The notes: generated by a model not told the origin, from the letters alone. A DNA stretch of 64,000 bases from Salinicola halimionae (GCF_003206065.1 NZ_PZJQ01000004.1:244862-308861), one strand, 5' to 3'. Positions 26,678 to 36,138 are shown, counted from the stretch's first letter. Translations and numbers: made by a program.

Positions 26678-27538
26678 ATGAGTGGACGTCAGGTTCTGGC
26701 CTGCATTGACGACTCGCACCACGCTTTCGCAGTCTGTGCGGCGGCGGCGTGGGCCGCCGAACGGATCGGCGCGCCGATCGAGCTGATGCACGTCCTGAGC
26801 AAGGCGCCGTGTCTGGGCGCCACCGACGCCAGCGGGCAGATCGGTCTCGGGAGTCGCGAACATCTGCGCGAACAGCTGACCGAACTCGACGAGCAGCGGG
26901 CCAAGCTCGCGCAGCAGCACGGCCGTGAATTGCTGGAAGCAGCGCGAGTCCAGGCCGAGCGCCTGGTTCCGAGTGCCGCGGTCTCTACCGCGTTACGTCA
27001 CGGGGATCTGATTGAATCGCTGGTCGAGCGCGAGCCCCAGACCCGTCTGGTCGTGCTGGGCAAGCGCGGCGAATCGGCGGATGAAGCCCTCGAGCATCTG
27101 GGCAGCAATCTCGAACGGGTCGTGCGCACGCTGCATACGCCGATTCTGGTGACGCCACCTGAATTTCGACCGCCGTCACGACTGCTGCTGGCCTTCGACG
27201 GCGGCCAGACGACCCGCAAGGGCGTGGAGATGATCGCCGAAAGCCCGTTGCTCAACGGCCTGGTATGCCACGTGGTCATGATCGGCGCCGGCACCGATGA
27301 TCAGCGAGCGCAGCTACAGTGGGCGCTGGATCGGCTCCGTCAGGGGCAGGTCGACGCGCAGGGCACGATTCTCGCCGGTGACGTCGACGAAGTGCTCGCC
27401 GACTACGCCGATCGTCAGCAGATCGATTTGATGATCATGGGGGCCTACGGTCACTCGCGGATTCGTCACCTGCTGGTCGGCAGCACCACGACAGCCATGC
27501 TGCGGCACGCGCGAACGGCGACGCTGATACTGCGCTGA
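26678..27538 (+). CDS. Universal stress protein, two UspA domains in tandem
   Basis: 286 residues with two Usp domains (about 1-150 and 160-286). The second has an intact nucleotide-binding signature, MGAYGHSRIRHLLVGSTT, matching G-2x-G-9x-G-S/T; the first has LGKRGESADEALEHLGSNLERVV, a weaker form of the same motif. The start ATG is preceded by AGGAGA. Co-location with the SulP transporter suggests it modulates or responds to anion transport, but this is inference. Confidence 0.9.
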   Translation: MSGRQVLACIDDSHHAFAVCAAAAWAAERIGAPIELMHVLSKAPCLGATDASGQIGLGSREHLREQLTELDEQRAKLAQQHGRELLEAARVQAERLVPSAAVSTALRHGDLIESLVEREPQTRLVVLGKRGESADEALEHLGSNLERVVRTLHTPILVTPPEFRPPSRLLLAFDGGQTTRKGVEMIAESPLLNGLVCHVVMIGAGTDDQRAQLQWALDRLRQGQVDAQGTILAGDVDEVLADYADRQQIDLMIMGAYGHSRIRHLLVGSTTTAMLRHARTATLILR

Positions 27539-27667
27539 GCAAGACCTCGTGCAACGCTTAAACCGCACAGGGCGATACACTGTGCTGACCGAGCGCCACG
27601 GCTTCACAACGTCGCCGTGGCTGAATAGACCATCGATCGCCGACCGGCGGTCATGCAGGAGTCTCGA

Positions 27668-28024
27668 ATGACCATTCGACGCCACGATCCACAAACTCGC
27701 ATGAGCCGCGCCGTGATTCACAACGGCGTTGCCTATCTCTGCGGCCAGGTAACGGGGCCGGAAGCCCGCGAAGGCGATATCACTGCCCAGACGCTCAGTA
27801 TGCTTACCCGGGTCGAGTCGCTGCTGGAAGAGATCGGTTCCGACCGCGAGCATTTGCTCTCGGCCACGATCTATCTGGCGGACGGAGAGGACTTTGCTGC
27901 CATGAACGCCGTTTGGGACGCCTGGGTTCCAGACGGTCATGCGCCAGCGCGAACCTGTATCACCGCGCCGATGCCGGCCAGAGAGCTCAAGGTCGAGATC
28001 ACGCTGACCGCTGCGATCAAGTAG
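27668..28024 (+). CDS. RidA family (YjgF/YER057c/UK114) protein
   Basis: 118 residues with the Rid fold. The C-terminal signature [21 protein letters not shown] carries the Arg of the deaminase-active subgroup. RidA proper hydrolyses reactive 2-aminoacrylate/enamines; this divergent member (WDAWVPDG) may belong to another Rid subfamily. The start is ATG 27668 with CAGGAG 8 bases upstream; the in-frame ATG at 27653 lacks one. Convergent with the next gene. Confidence 0.85.
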   Translation: MTIRRHDPQTRMSRAVIHNGVAYLCGQVTGPEAREGDITAQTLSMLTRVESLLEEIGSDREHLLSATIYLADGEDFAAMNAVWDAWVPDGHAPARTCITAPMPARELKVEITLTAAIK

Positions 28025-28063
28025 CGCGCCGAGTGATCAGGGTGTCGACCCGCGACACGCCGT

Positions 28064-28669
28064 TCAGGCGTCGTCGCGGGATGACGGCGCCGGTCGATGT
28101 TGTAGAAACCGTGACAGCCGCTCCGCCTGGCTTTCGCCAACCTGACACAGCTGCCAGGCGATCTCGGCATACTGCATGAGCGTCGGGAGCATCAACTGCA
28201 GACGGTGAGCGTCGTTTTCGTGACGTTTTGCCTCGGCGTCGAGCCACTCGAAGAGCTGCGCCAGACGGGAGTAATTGACATCCCCGCGGCCGCTGTTTCC
28301 CCGCATGGCGTCGACCGCCAGGCAGCGCATGACGCTACGCTTGTTGGGGTCGAGGCTCTCCTTGTCCAACAACGCTTCGGCATGCTGGACGAACTGGCCC
28401 ATCAGTTGCGACAGTTCGGCGGCCTCCAGCTGGCGGCGTACCGCGTCCTGACTTTCGATCAGTGCCTGCTGTTGGCGCATGAGTCCTCGGACCAGAATCA
28501 CCAGTTGCACGCAGAGCCAACCCGCCAGGACCAGAGTCAGCAGATACATGCCCAGCGGCGCCAGCGCGCTGGCCGGTAGTGGCCAGCTAAGTTCGCTGGC
28601 CAGCACGCCACCGACGGCCAGCGCCAGTAGCACGATGATGATCAGGGCGATGGAAATGCCGGATTTCAT
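28064..28669 (-). CDS. Unknown inner-membrane protein with C-terminal cytosolic domain
   Basis: Not recognised. About 201 residues from ATG 28669, or 205 from TTG 28681. Two hydrophobic helices (about residues 5-27 and 39-62) are followed by a Gln/Leu-rich helical segment (RQQQALIESQDAVRRQLEAAELSQLMGQF) that looks like coiled coil, then a soluble helical domain. A hairpin (CCCGCGAC and GTCGCGGG arms, 28049-28080) overlaps its stop codon and may terminate convergent transcription. It lies 100 bp downstream of the polyene cluster on the same strand but shows no sign of belonging to it. Confidence 0.7.
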   Translation of the reverse strand: MKSGISIALIIIVLLALAVGGVLASELSWPLPASALAPLGMYLLTLVLAGWLCVQLVILVRGLMRQQQALIESQDAVRRQLEAAELSQLMGQFVQHAEALLDKESLDPNKRSVMRCLAVDAMRGNSGRGDVNYSRLAQLFEWLDAEAKRHENDAHRLQLMLPTLMQYAEIAWQLCQVGESQAERLSRFLQHRPAPSSRDDA

Positions 28670-28769
28670 GCTGATGTCCAATCAGGGGAGGCGTTGTCGC
28701 CATGACGCTTTATCGGCGCTGGATCGCTATTCTTGAGCATCCGCTAAAGTATGCTTCAACCGCGCTGGC

Positions 28770-29507
28770 TCAGATCATGCCGCCGTTCACTGCGATCACC
28801 TGACGCGTGATATAGGCGGCGTCCTTCGAACACAGAAAGCTCACGGTGCCGGCGATCTCTTCGGCAGTGCCGGTGCGTTGCATGGGGATCAGCTTACGAA
28901 TCTCGTCACGCGGAAGCTCGTCGGTCATGCGCGTCTCGATCCAGCCTGGCGCGACGCAGTTGACCGTGATCTTGCGTTTGGCCAGTTCGACGGCCAGCGC
29001 CTTGGTCGCACCGATGATCCCGGCCTTGGCCGCGCTGTAATTGACCTGACCGCGATTCCCGATCATTCCGGACATCGACGAGAGCGTGACGATCCGGCCA
29101 GGCCGACGGCGCTGGATCATCGGCATGACCAGCGGATGCAGGACGTTGTAAAACCCGTCCAGGTTGGTCCGTAGAACGCTATCCCAATCCTCTCCCCCCA
29201 ACGCCGGAAAGGGCTTGTCCGCGGTGATGCCGGCATTGCAGACCACGCCGTAATAGCAACCGTGCTCGGCGATATCCGCCTCCAATACCGTCTTGACCGT
29301 CTCTCGTGCGGTAACGTCGAAATGGACGATGCGTGCCTGACGTCCTTCGGCTTCCACGGCGGCTTTAACCAAGTCGATGTCTTCACCGGGTTGCCGGCAA
29401 TGCAGCACCAGATCGTAACCGTCACGCGCCAGCCGTTTGGCGATTGCTTCACCGATGCCGCGATTGGCACCGGTGACAAGGAGTGTCTCGCAATGTCGTT
29501 CTTCCAT
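28770..29507 (-). CDS. 3-Oxoacyl-ACP reductase of the aryl-polyene-type cluster
   Basis: A short-chain dehydrogenase of 245 residues, FabG-type, corresponding to the ketoreductase (ApeQ) of aryl polyene clusters. Shows the NADP motif VTGANRGIGEAIAKRL, CNAGIT, and the catalytic Ser (TLSSMSGMIGNRGQ) and Tyr-x3-Lys (VNYSAAKAGI). The start is taken at ATG 29507 (MEERHCETLLVTG). It is the last gene of the minus-strand cluster, 42 bp after the dehydratase gene. Confidence 0.9.
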   Translation of the reverse strand: MEERHCETLLVTGANRGIGEAIAKRLARDGYDLVLHCRQPGEDIDLVKAAVEAEGRQARIVHFDVTARETVKTVLEADIAEHGCYYGVVCNAGITADKPFPALGGEDWDSVLRTNLDGFYNVLHPLVMPMIQRRRPGRIVTLSSMSGMIGNRGQVNYSAAKAGIIGATKALAVELAKRKITVNCVAPGWIETRMTDELPRDEIRKLIPMQRTGTAEEIAGTVSFLCSKDAAYITRQVIAVNGGMI

Positions 29508-29549
29508 GGAGCCTCGAGCGCAGAACTGCAAAGGGGGAAATCAAAGCCG

Positions 29550-30065
29550 TCAGACGCCGTCCAGTGTCGGCATCGAGGCGGGGCGATAGAGCGTCAGGCT
29601 GCCCTGGGCCAATGGCGCATCGTCATGTTCCGCCGGGTACAGCTTGCCGTTGATCTGGGTGACGCCGTTGTCGGCGACGAATTCGATGGTCACGGCGATC
29701 CGGATTCGCTGATCGAAGGCGAACGCCGGGATTCGGGCCTGGTAGCGTCTGGCCCCGAGCAGCAGCCCGGGAGCCGGGGTTTTGCCCGATGCGGCGGCAT
29801 GGAAGCCGGCCCAGGCGGCGACGGTCTGGGCCAGCCACTCGACGCCGACCCAGGCCGGAATGCCATCGGCTTCGGCAAACAGATCGTCGCGCCGGATCAG
29901 CGTTTCGGCAACGCCGCCCTCGTCATCGGCCTCGATGAGGCGTGTCAGCAGGCACATGCCGCGGGCATGAGGTATCAGCGGTGCGATGGGGCAGGGCAGG
30001 GAAACCGGGTCGAATGCAGTCAAGGGGATTCCATTGTCGTTCTCGCGTTTCTCTTCTCGGAGCAA
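29550..30065 (-). CDS. Hotdog-fold 3-hydroxyacyl-ACP dehydratase of the cluster
   Basis: A FabA/FabZ-like hotdog protein of up to 171 residues, the counterpart of ApeP. Conserved features are CPIAPLIPHARGMCLLTRL at the N-terminus and VEWLAQTVAAWAGFHAA along the central helix, with Glu in the dehydratase position. The start is unclear: TTG 30065 and TTG 30023 are both in frame and neither has a good SD; conservation begins near 30010. It follows the ketosynthase by 9 bp. Dehydration after each reduction would build the conjugated chain. Confidence 0.82.
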   Translation of the reverse strand: MLREEKRENDNGIPLTAFDPVSLPCPIAPLIPHARGMCLLTRLIEADDEGGVAETLIRRDDLFAEADGIPAWVGVEWLAQTVAAWAGFHAAASGKTPAPGLLLGARRYQARIPAFAFDQRIRIAVTIEFVADNGVTQINGKLYPAEHDDAPLAQGSLTLYRPASMPTLDGV

Positions 30066-30074
30066 GCCGGCGCT

Positions 30075-31256
30075 TCAGTCGACCCGGGTCAGCAGCAGAC
30101 TGGCGTTGTTGCCGCCGAACGCAAAGCTGTTGCTCAGCGCATGGCGTGGCCGGTGCGCCGGCGCCATGTTGGCTGTCACCAGTGGCAAGGCGGGAATGTC
30201 CGGGTCGTATTCACCGTCGAAGACGTGTCTCGGCCACAGCCCCCGTTCGAGCGCCAGCCAGCAGAATGCGGCCTCCAACGCGCCGGCGGCACCCAGCGTG
30301 TGGCCGGTCAGGGCCTTGGTCGAACTACAGGCGGGTGGCGTGGAAAACAGCGTCGCCACGGCGGCGGCTTCCATGCTGTCGTTGAGCCGCGTGCCGGTGC
30401 CGTGAAGGTTGAGATAATCGATCTCCGACGGATCGCGTCCGGCCATGTCCAGCGCCTGGCGCATGGCGTCTGCGGCACCGCTGCCATCCGGGCGCGGCGC
30501 CGAGATATGGTGGGCATCGACGCTTTCGCCGACGCCAGACAGCTGAATGCCGCCGGCCTCCGGCGTGACCACGAACAGCGCTGCCGCTTCGCCGAGATTG
30601 ATCCCGTCGCGGTGATGGGAGAAAGGCAGACAAGGCTCGTCGCTGACGGCTTCCAGGCTCAGAAAGCCGTTGACGGTCAGGCGACACAGGCTGTCCGCAC
30701 CACCGGCGATCACCGCATCGCACTGGCCACTCTTGAGCAGGCGTCTGGCGCTTGCCAACGCTCTGGCACTCGAACTGCAGGCGGTCGACAGCGCGTAGCA
30801 GGGGCCGGTGATCCCCAGGTGCTCGGCGATGAAGCGCGCCGGCGCGCCCAATTCCTGGCGGGCGTAGGCGAAGTCCTCGGGTAGCGGCGACTCTCGGCCG
30901 CTGGCGGCGAGTGCCCGTTCGGTTTCACCGATTCCTGATGTGCTGGTGCCGATGACCACGCCGATCCGGTCTCTCGCCACCGTCGCCAGCAGGCGCTCGA
31001 CCTGGTCGTCGAGGCGTGCCAGCGCCAATGCCAGCAGCCGGTTGTTGCGACTGCGGTGATCTTTCGGCCACTGGCTGTCGTCGGGCAGTTCGCCGCCGAC
31101 GCTACCCAGCGGTAAAGGACGACCCGGCGTGAAGGCATCGCCGATCGTCAGACCACGCTTCCCCGTGAACAGGGCGCGACCGATCGTCTCCAGGTCGTCG
31201 CCCAGCGAGCAGACGACGCCGGGCCGGGACAGACGGCAATCGAAGGCGGCACTCAT
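30075..31256 (-). CDS. Beta-ketoacyl-ACP synthase (elongating KS) of the cluster
   Basis: 393-residue ketosynthase with the complete catalytic triad: Cys in ALSTACSSSARAL, His in NLHGTGTRLND and His in KALTGHTLGAAGALEA. It is the probable condensing enzyme (ApeO counterpart), expected to pair with the catalytically empty chain-length-factor-like protein at 40895-41584. It overlaps the lipoprotein gene by 4 bp (ATGA). Only one active KS gene is present in this cluster. Confidence 0.9.
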   Translation of the reverse strand: MSAAFDCRLSRPGVVCSLGDDLETIGRALFTGKRGLTIGDAFTPGRPLPLGSVGGELPDDSQWPKDHRSRNNRLLALALARLDDQVERLLATVARDRIGVVIGTSTSGIGETERALAASGRESPLPEDFAYARQELGAPARFIAEHLGITGPCYALSTACSSSARALASARRLLKSGQCDAVIAGGADSLCRLTVNGFLSLEAVSDEPCLPFSHHRDGINLGEAAALFVVTPEAGGIQLSGVGESVDAHHISAPRPDGSGAADAMRQALDMAGRDPSEIDYLNLHGTGTRLNDSMEAAAVATLFSTPPACSSTKALTGHTLGAAGALEAAFCWLALERGLWPRHVFDGEYDPDIPALPLVTANMAPAHRPRHALSNSFAFGGNNASLLLTRVD

Positions 31257-31903
31257 GGCTTGGCGTTCTCCTGTTTATCGTTCGCTGGCTCGTCGCTCTT
31301 CGGCTCGTTGTTCTCCGACTCGCCGCTGCCTTGCATGGGCGCGATCGTCAGTTGATAACCTCCCTGGCGATCATCCAGGGTGAGTGTGGTGGGGTGTTCG
31401 CGGTCGGGTACCGGGGTTATCCGCGCGGTCAGCTCGCCGCGATAGGTGATGGTGCGACCTGTCTTGCTGTCTGCGACCTGCCAGGCGCTCCCCTCGAATG
31501 ACCGGCGCAAGGCACCCAGTGGCCACAGGCTCCACTCCAGACGCGATGCCAGCCACTGCGGTGGAATCGGCAGCGGAGACTCTCCCGGAGCGTCGCCGGC
31601 CTCGAATCGCGCGCCCTCGGTATCGCGAACCAGCGTCGTCAGACGCTGGCCGTAGGGCGTGACCAGCACGGCACGAAGCTGCTCGGGAGTGATCCGAATG
31701 AACGCGATCAGCGTGCTGGCTTCCCCGTCATCCGGCTGAAACGTCAGTTGGCTCTTCAACGTGTCGGCCGTGGCTGCGGCGGCCAGCGGAGGCGTTGGCG
31801 ATACCGGCGGCGTCAGGCTGCAGGCGCTCAGTGCCAGCATCAGTACCAGGATCAGTACCGGGCCCAGACACGGCATCCCTGGCGGTCGCACGACGCGATT
31901 CAT
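31253..31903 (-). CDS. DUF3261 lipoprotein of the cluster
   Basis: A 216-residue lipoprotein: signal peptide with lipobox LALSAC (Cys about residue 28), then a beta-rich DUF3261-type domain. Homologues occur in aryl polyene and xanthomonadin clusters and are presumed to act in envelope transfer of the product, with no reaction assigned. The last 22 residues form a 5-residue repeat (ESENN, EPKSD, EPAND, KQENA) encoded by a 15-bp tandem repeat, an acidic tail not needed for the fold. It overlaps genes on both sides by 4 bp. Confidence 0.82.
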   Translation of the reverse strand: MNRVVRPPGMPCLGPVLILVLMLALSACSLTPPVSPTPPLAAAATADTLKSQLTFQPDDGEASTLIAFIRITPEQLRAVLVTPYGQRLTTLVRDTEGARFEAGDAPGESPLPIPPQWLASRLEWSLWPLGALRRSFEGSAWQVADSKTGRTITYRGELTARITPVPDREHPTTLTLDDRQGGYQLTIAPMQGSGESENNEPKSDEPANDKQENAKP

Positions 31904-33186
31904 GGCCGGGTCTCCGTGGACTTATCGATACCGGTCTGTTCCGTCGCGGCAGAGGCCCGCATCTCGCAGATGGCTGCCAAGGTGTCGATATGGCGGCGTG
32001 AGGCACTGGCATAGGGGTTGCTTCGGTCCCAGGCGTAGCCTGCCAGAATGGCACTGATGCGCGCCTTGATGTCGATCGGCGCATCGGCGTGAAAGATGAT
32101 CGTCTGCAGGCGACCGTCGTACCAGGCATCGACGAAGGCGCGGAACGTCTCGATACCCTCGCGCAGGGGGCTTTCGAACTCGCTTTGCCAGTCGACTCTC
32201 TCGCCGGCTAGCTGACGATCGACCAGCGGCGCCGCCAGGCTGGCCGAACGCAGGGCGATGGTCACGCCTGACGAGAACACCGGGTCCAGAAATTCACCAG
32301 CGTTGCCCAGCAGTGCGTAGCCGGGACCATGCAGGCGCGTCACGTCGGCGGAATAGCCGCGGAGTTCGGCGATGGGCCGGGTGGTGGTGGCGCCTTCGAG
32401 CAGCTGGCGGAAACGCGGTTCGGCGTCGACCAGCGCCCGCCAACGCGATTCGGGGGTCTCGCCGTGAGCGTTGATGCGGTCCGTCTCGCCGACCACGCCC
32501 ACCGAGGCGCGCTGATCGCGAAACGGAATCAGCCAGTACCAGATGCCGGCGTCGTCGGGATGGACGCCAATCAGGATCTTGTCGCGGTCATGGCAGGGTT
32601 CGGTGGGGAAGCCTTCGACGTGAGTGAACAGCGCCGTGCGCGGATCCTGTCGCGCATCACGTTCGAGGCTCTCGAGTCGGGCCAGCACGCGGCCGTAACC
32701 GCTGGCGTCGAGCACGAAACGCGCCGTCAAGGTGCGAGAATGGCCGACCTCATCGGTGACGTCTATCTGGGGATGGCGATCGTCGGCGTGGAAGGCGGTG
32801 ACGGTGACGCCGAATTCGACGCTCGCTCCCTGGGCGCGGGCCCCCTCGATCAGACGCTGATCGAAGTCGGCGCGCTCGACCTGGAAAGTGGTGCCCCAGC
32901 CCGGCGTGGATTTATCGCGGAAATCGATCGCCGTTTCCTCTCCGGCGCGGGTGAATGCGGCGCCGTTCTTGGGCTGATAGCCCGCCGCCATCACGGCTTC
33001 CAGCAGCCCGGCTTCCTCGAGATGGCCCATGCACTGCGGCAGCAGGCTTTCGCCGATGGAGAAGCGCGGAAAGTGACTGCGCTCGACCACCAGCACGCGC
33101 CGGCCTCGGGCGGCCAGAATCGCCGCGGCCGTGGCGCCGGCCGGACCGGCGCCGATGACGATGACGTCGTGGTCGGCTTCAGCCAT
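31900..33186 (-). CDS. FAD-dependent oxidoreductase (halogenase/geranylgeranyl-reductase-like)
   Basis: 428 residues with the FAD motif VIVIGAGPAGATAAAILAARG, the RxSIGESLLP segment typical of the flavin halogenase-like family, and the second FAD contact LLGNAGEFLDPVFSSGV. The halogenase Trp motif region reads GIWYWLIPF. Aryl polyene and flexirubin-type clusters often encode such a protein; its role may be ring modification or chain desaturation, which is not settled. It overlaps the lipoprotein gene downstream by ATGA and the exporter gene upstream by 8 bp. Confidence 0.85.
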   Translation of the reverse strand: MAEADHDVIVIGAGPAGATAAAILAARGRRVLVVERSHFPRFSIGESLLPQCMGHLEEAGLLEAVMAAGYQPKNGAAFTRAGEETAIDFRDKSTPGWGTTFQVERADFDQRLIEGARAQGASVEFGVTVTAFHADDRHPQIDVTDEVGHSRTLTARFVLDASGYGRVLARLESLERDARQDPRTALFTHVEGFPTEPCHDRDKILIGVHPDDAGIWYWLIPFRDQRASVGVVGETDRINAHGETPESRWRALVDAEPRFRQLLEGATTTRPIAELRGYSADVTRLHGPGYALLGNAGEFLDPVFSSGVTIALRSASLAAPLVDRQLAGERVDWQSEFESPLREGIETFRAFVDAWYDGRLQTIIFHADAPIDIKARISAILAGYAWDRSNPYASASRRHIDTLAAICEMRASAATEQTGIDKSTETRP

Positions 33187-35575
33187 GCTCGCTCTCCCGT
33201 GAGAACTGGCGAGGTGAACTGTGCGTCGGATACGCGTCGGCAGGCCGCACCCAGGGAACCAGCGCCCAGACGCTGGCCAGCCCGATCAGGCACGTCAACC
33301 CCAGGTAATGCAGTGCCGGCGTGGCGCTGAAAGCGAGCATTCCGAATGCCAGCAGGCTGGTCAGCGTCGACAGCGTGATTGCCAACCAGGCGGAGGGCCG
33401 TCTGGCGTGCTCCACGTTGAAGATACCGGCATCGAGCCCGATTCCCAACACCAGTAGCAGACCCAATTGGTTGAAGATGTTGAGCGGAACGCCGGTCACG
33501 GCGAACGCCGTCAACACGATCAGCGTGGCGCCGAACGGCGGTACAATGACGCGCCAGGCGCGGCGCCGGTATCTCGCCACCAGTGCCAGTGTCATCAGCA
33601 CCATGGCGAGCGCCACCCACATTGCCGTATGCCGCCGCAGTTCGCCGAGCAGTTCGCCGATTCGGCTGACCCGGTCCACGTATTCGATGCTGGCTTTCGG
33701 CGTCGTGAGGGATTCGCCTAGCGCTTGCAGGGCTTTATCGACCCGAGCGTCGCGAGCTCCGGAAATCACCACCGTTGCGGCCACGCCGCCATTGGCTGTC
33801 TCGCCCAGCCACAGCCGCTGCTGGAGCGAGCCCAGCGGCGTCTCGAGCCACTCGGCCAGAGTCAGCGGCGTCGACTGTTCCAGTCGCGCTCTGGCCTTGG
33901 CGGCAACCTCGGCCGACAGTCCGGCACGCTGAATGAGCTCGTCAAGCGGAGTGCCGTAGAGCTTGCGCACCCGCGCCAGATTGGCCTGCTGTTCGACGGC
34001 CGTCGGCACCGAGCCGGCCAGCGATTGATAGTCGATCTTCAGTCCTTCGCCGATGGCCTGATCCAGAGCGCCATCCAGCGTATCGAGGCGGGCCAGCAGC
34101 GCCTGGGTATCTTCGGCCTGGACCAGGAAATAGCGGCTGCCGGTGTCGCGATCGAGCAGTTGCTGGACGCGGGCCTCATTCTTCATCAGTGCTGCCGGCG
34201 AGGGGTTGAGTAGTTCCAGACTGTCATCGCTGGTCAAGCGCAGGGCGCAGACGATCACCAGAACGACAGCGCCGACCAGGGCAAGCCACGGTGACAGTCT
34301 CCAGCGGGGCTGACACAGCCGCCACCAGCCCGTCGCCAGACGTGCGGTGAAGGGGCTGGCGTGAAGCGTGAAGCGCGGCAGCCACAGCACCACGGTGAGC
34401 CAGGCGCCGATCAGCCCGAAGGCGGCGAAAGCGGCCATCTGGCGTAACCCCGGCATCGGCGTCAGCGCCTGGGCCACGTAGGCGATGACGCTCGAGATCA
34501 GGCCCAGGGTGAGACTTGGCAACAGCCGGCGCAGCCTGAAACCTCGGCCCTCGATGGCGCGATCGCACTGCAGGTGCAGCACGTAGTCGATGGCGATACC
34601 GATCAGGCTGGCGCCGAAGGCCAGGGTCAGCAGATGCAGGCGGCCGAAGATGCCCAGGGTCAGGGTCAGCGCGAACAGCGACCCTGCCAGTAGAGGAACC
34701 ATCAGCTGCAGCAGAACCCGGGGCGAGCGAAACACGAACCCGATGATCAACAGCACGCCGAGCAGAGAGGCGGCACCGATCGTGGACATCTCGTGCTTGG
34801 CCTGGCGGGCGCCGGCCGCAGCATGGAATACCAGGCCGGATCGTAGCAGCTCGGCATCGGGATGCTGCTGCTGAAACTGCTCGAGCGTCGTGTGCAGGGC
34901 ACTCTGCATCGGCAGATCATAGGGCGAGCCGTCGAGCTCGCCGATCAGCACGCTCCATTTCTGGTTGCCGGGCTGATGGCTCCGGTCCAGCGTCAACAGA
35001 CCGTCGGCGGCGCCGACCGGGCTCTGAGGCAGCCGCGAGAGCCAGGCATCCAGCAGGCCGAAAGGGTCGGCGACGGGATTCGGGCGCGCCGTCGGCGAGA
35101 ACAGCTGGCGCAACGCCGGGTCGACCAGCGTGCTGCCACCGTCGGTGTCGATGGCCTGCTGCCATTGAGGCGTCAGCAGGCGATAGCGCCATGGTCCCAT
35201 CCATTCGTGCGGATCGGCATCGGCCAGATCCAGCTCGCGCCAGTCGATACCGGCGAGCTGGCCGTCATCGACCAGCTGCTGCAGCGATCGTCCCAACGCT
35301 TGGGTCGTCGCGACGCGATCGTCGTCGCCGAGAAGCAGCAGGAAGCGATTCTCGAAGCCGCGGCCCAGTTCGCGGTCCGCCTTCTCGATCAAAGGCGCCT
35401 GGCGATCCGCGGGGAGCAGGGCGGTCAGGTCGGTATCCGCGGGCAACCCCTGACGCAGCATCCAGCCCAGCCATACTGCGCAGAAGGCCAGTGCGACGAG
35501 CCAGAGCCAGCCAAGTCGGCGATAACTCAAGGTCTTGATGAATCGATCACACTTCATGATTCGCTCGGGCTTCAT
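33179..35575 (-). CDS. MMPL/RND-like exporter of the cluster
   Basis: 798 residues. One helix near residues 20-40, a large periplasmic domain, five or six helices, a second periplasmic domain, then a second helix set: the RND/MMPL layout. The segment FGASLIGIAIDYVLHLQCDRA resembles the conserved membrane motif of lipid exporters in this group. Counterpart of ApeM, presumed to carry the finished lipid-linked polyene towards the outer membrane with the LolA-like protein. The first 12 codons are two degenerate 18-bp repeats (MKPERI, MKCDRF). Confidence 0.87.
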   Translation of the reverse strand: MKPERIMKCDRFIKTLSYRRLGWLWLVALAFCAVWLGWMLRQGLPADTDLTALLPADRQAPLIEKADRELGRGFENRFLLLLGDDDRVATTQALGRSLQQLVDDGQLAGIDWRELDLADADPHEWMGPWRYRLLTPQWQQAIDTDGGSTLVDPALRQLFSPTARPNPVADPFGLLDAWLSRLPQSPVGAADGLLTLDRSHQPGNQKWSVLIGELDGSPYDLPMQSALHTTLEQFQQQHPDAELLRSGLVFHAAAGARQAKHEMSTIGAASLLGVLLIIGFVFRSPRVLLQLMVPLLAGSLFALTLTLGIFGRLHLLTLAFGASLIGIAIDYVLHLQCDRAIEGRGFRLRRLLPSLTLGLISSVIAYVAQALTPMPGLRQMAAFAAFGLIGAWLTVVLWLPRFTLHASPFTARLATGWWRLCQPRWRLSPWLALVGAVVLVIVCALRLTSDDSLELLNPSPAALMKNEARVQQLLDRDTGSRYFLVQAEDTQALLARLDTLDGALDQAIGEGLKIDYQSLAGSVPTAVEQQANLARVRKLYGTPLDELIQRAGLSAEVAAKARARLEQSTPLTLAEWLETPLGSLQQRLWLGETANGGVAATVVISGARDARVDKALQALGESLTTPKASIEYVDRVSRIGELLGELRRHTAMWVALAMVLMTLALVARYRRRAWRVIVPPFGATLIVLTAFAVTGVPLNIFNQLGLLLVLGIGLDAGIFNVEHARRPSAWLAITLSTLTSLLAFGMLAFSATPALHYLGLTCLIGLASVWALVPWVRPADAYPTHSSPRQFSRESEHG

Positions 35576-36138
35576 GAACCGTTCAGCGGGTGTTGGTCGA
35601 ACAGGCGGACTTCGAGTCGATCGCCATCGGGCGTGCGCATGTCGAGATTGTCGATGGTGCGGTCGCCACGCAGGGTGATCTCGGCAATACGTTCACGCAG
35701 CGCGGCCTCCTTCGGCGTCAGCGCGACCTGCCAGGCGTCCCGGTCGCCGGAAAGTTCAAGCGTGAAGCGTGATTCCAGCGCCTGCCAGTTGCCCTCGAGC
35801 AGTTGCAGGAACAGCTGGGCGACCTGCTCGCCGCCGGGTGGCGCGGCCTCGCCGCTGCCGTCGGTGATCGCCTGCGGGGTCAGTTCGATGCGCTCCTCGA
35901 CCGGCGTTTCGAGCTGCCAGACGACGCGCTTGCCACGCTCGAAGATGAACGTGCCCTGGCTTTTCAGCGAGCTATCCAGATCCGCCAGTTCGCGCTGCTG
36001 TTCGAAACGGCCGGCCACTGACGGCGTGGCGGCTAGCTGGCGTTGCAGATCATCCAGATCGAAGGCTTGGGCGCTAACGGGTATCGACGCTAATGGCACC
36101 CATAGCAGCAGACTGATCAGTAATTGGCGCAACAGCAT
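35572..36138 (-). CDS. LolA-like periplasmic outer-membrane carrier protein
   Basis: A LolA-fold protein of 188 residues with a cleavable signal (MLLRQLLISLLLW to SAQA) and the typical opening AFDLDDLQRQLAATPSVAGRFEQQR, followed by FIFERGKRVVWQLETPVEE. It corresponds to ApeL and probably ferries the polyene lipid across the periplasm. I choose ATG 36138, with AAGGA 8 bases upstream, over ATG 36162 or the longer frame. It overlaps the exporter gene by ATGA. Confidence 0.85.
   Translation of the reverse strand: MLLRQLLISLLLWVPLASIPVSAQAFDLDDLQRQLAATPSVAGRFEQQRELADLDSSLKSQGTFIFERGKRVVWQLETPVEERIELTPQAITDGSGEAAPPGGEQVAQLFLQLLEGNWQALESRFTLELSGDRDAWQVALTPKEAALRERIAEITLRGDRTIDNLDMRTPDGDRLEVRLFDQHPLNGS

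Noticed and set aside
29262..30884. 540-codon open frame on the plus strand across the reductase, dehydratase and ketosynthase genes
   Set aside because: Runs antisense through three overlapping genes with clear active sites; typical high-GC artefact.
31900..33186. Assignment as a true tryptophan halogenase
   Set aside because: The family-wide FAD motifs are present, but the second-site Lys and Trp motif needed for halogenation could not be confirmed; cluster context fits a non-halogenating FAD enzyme equally well.
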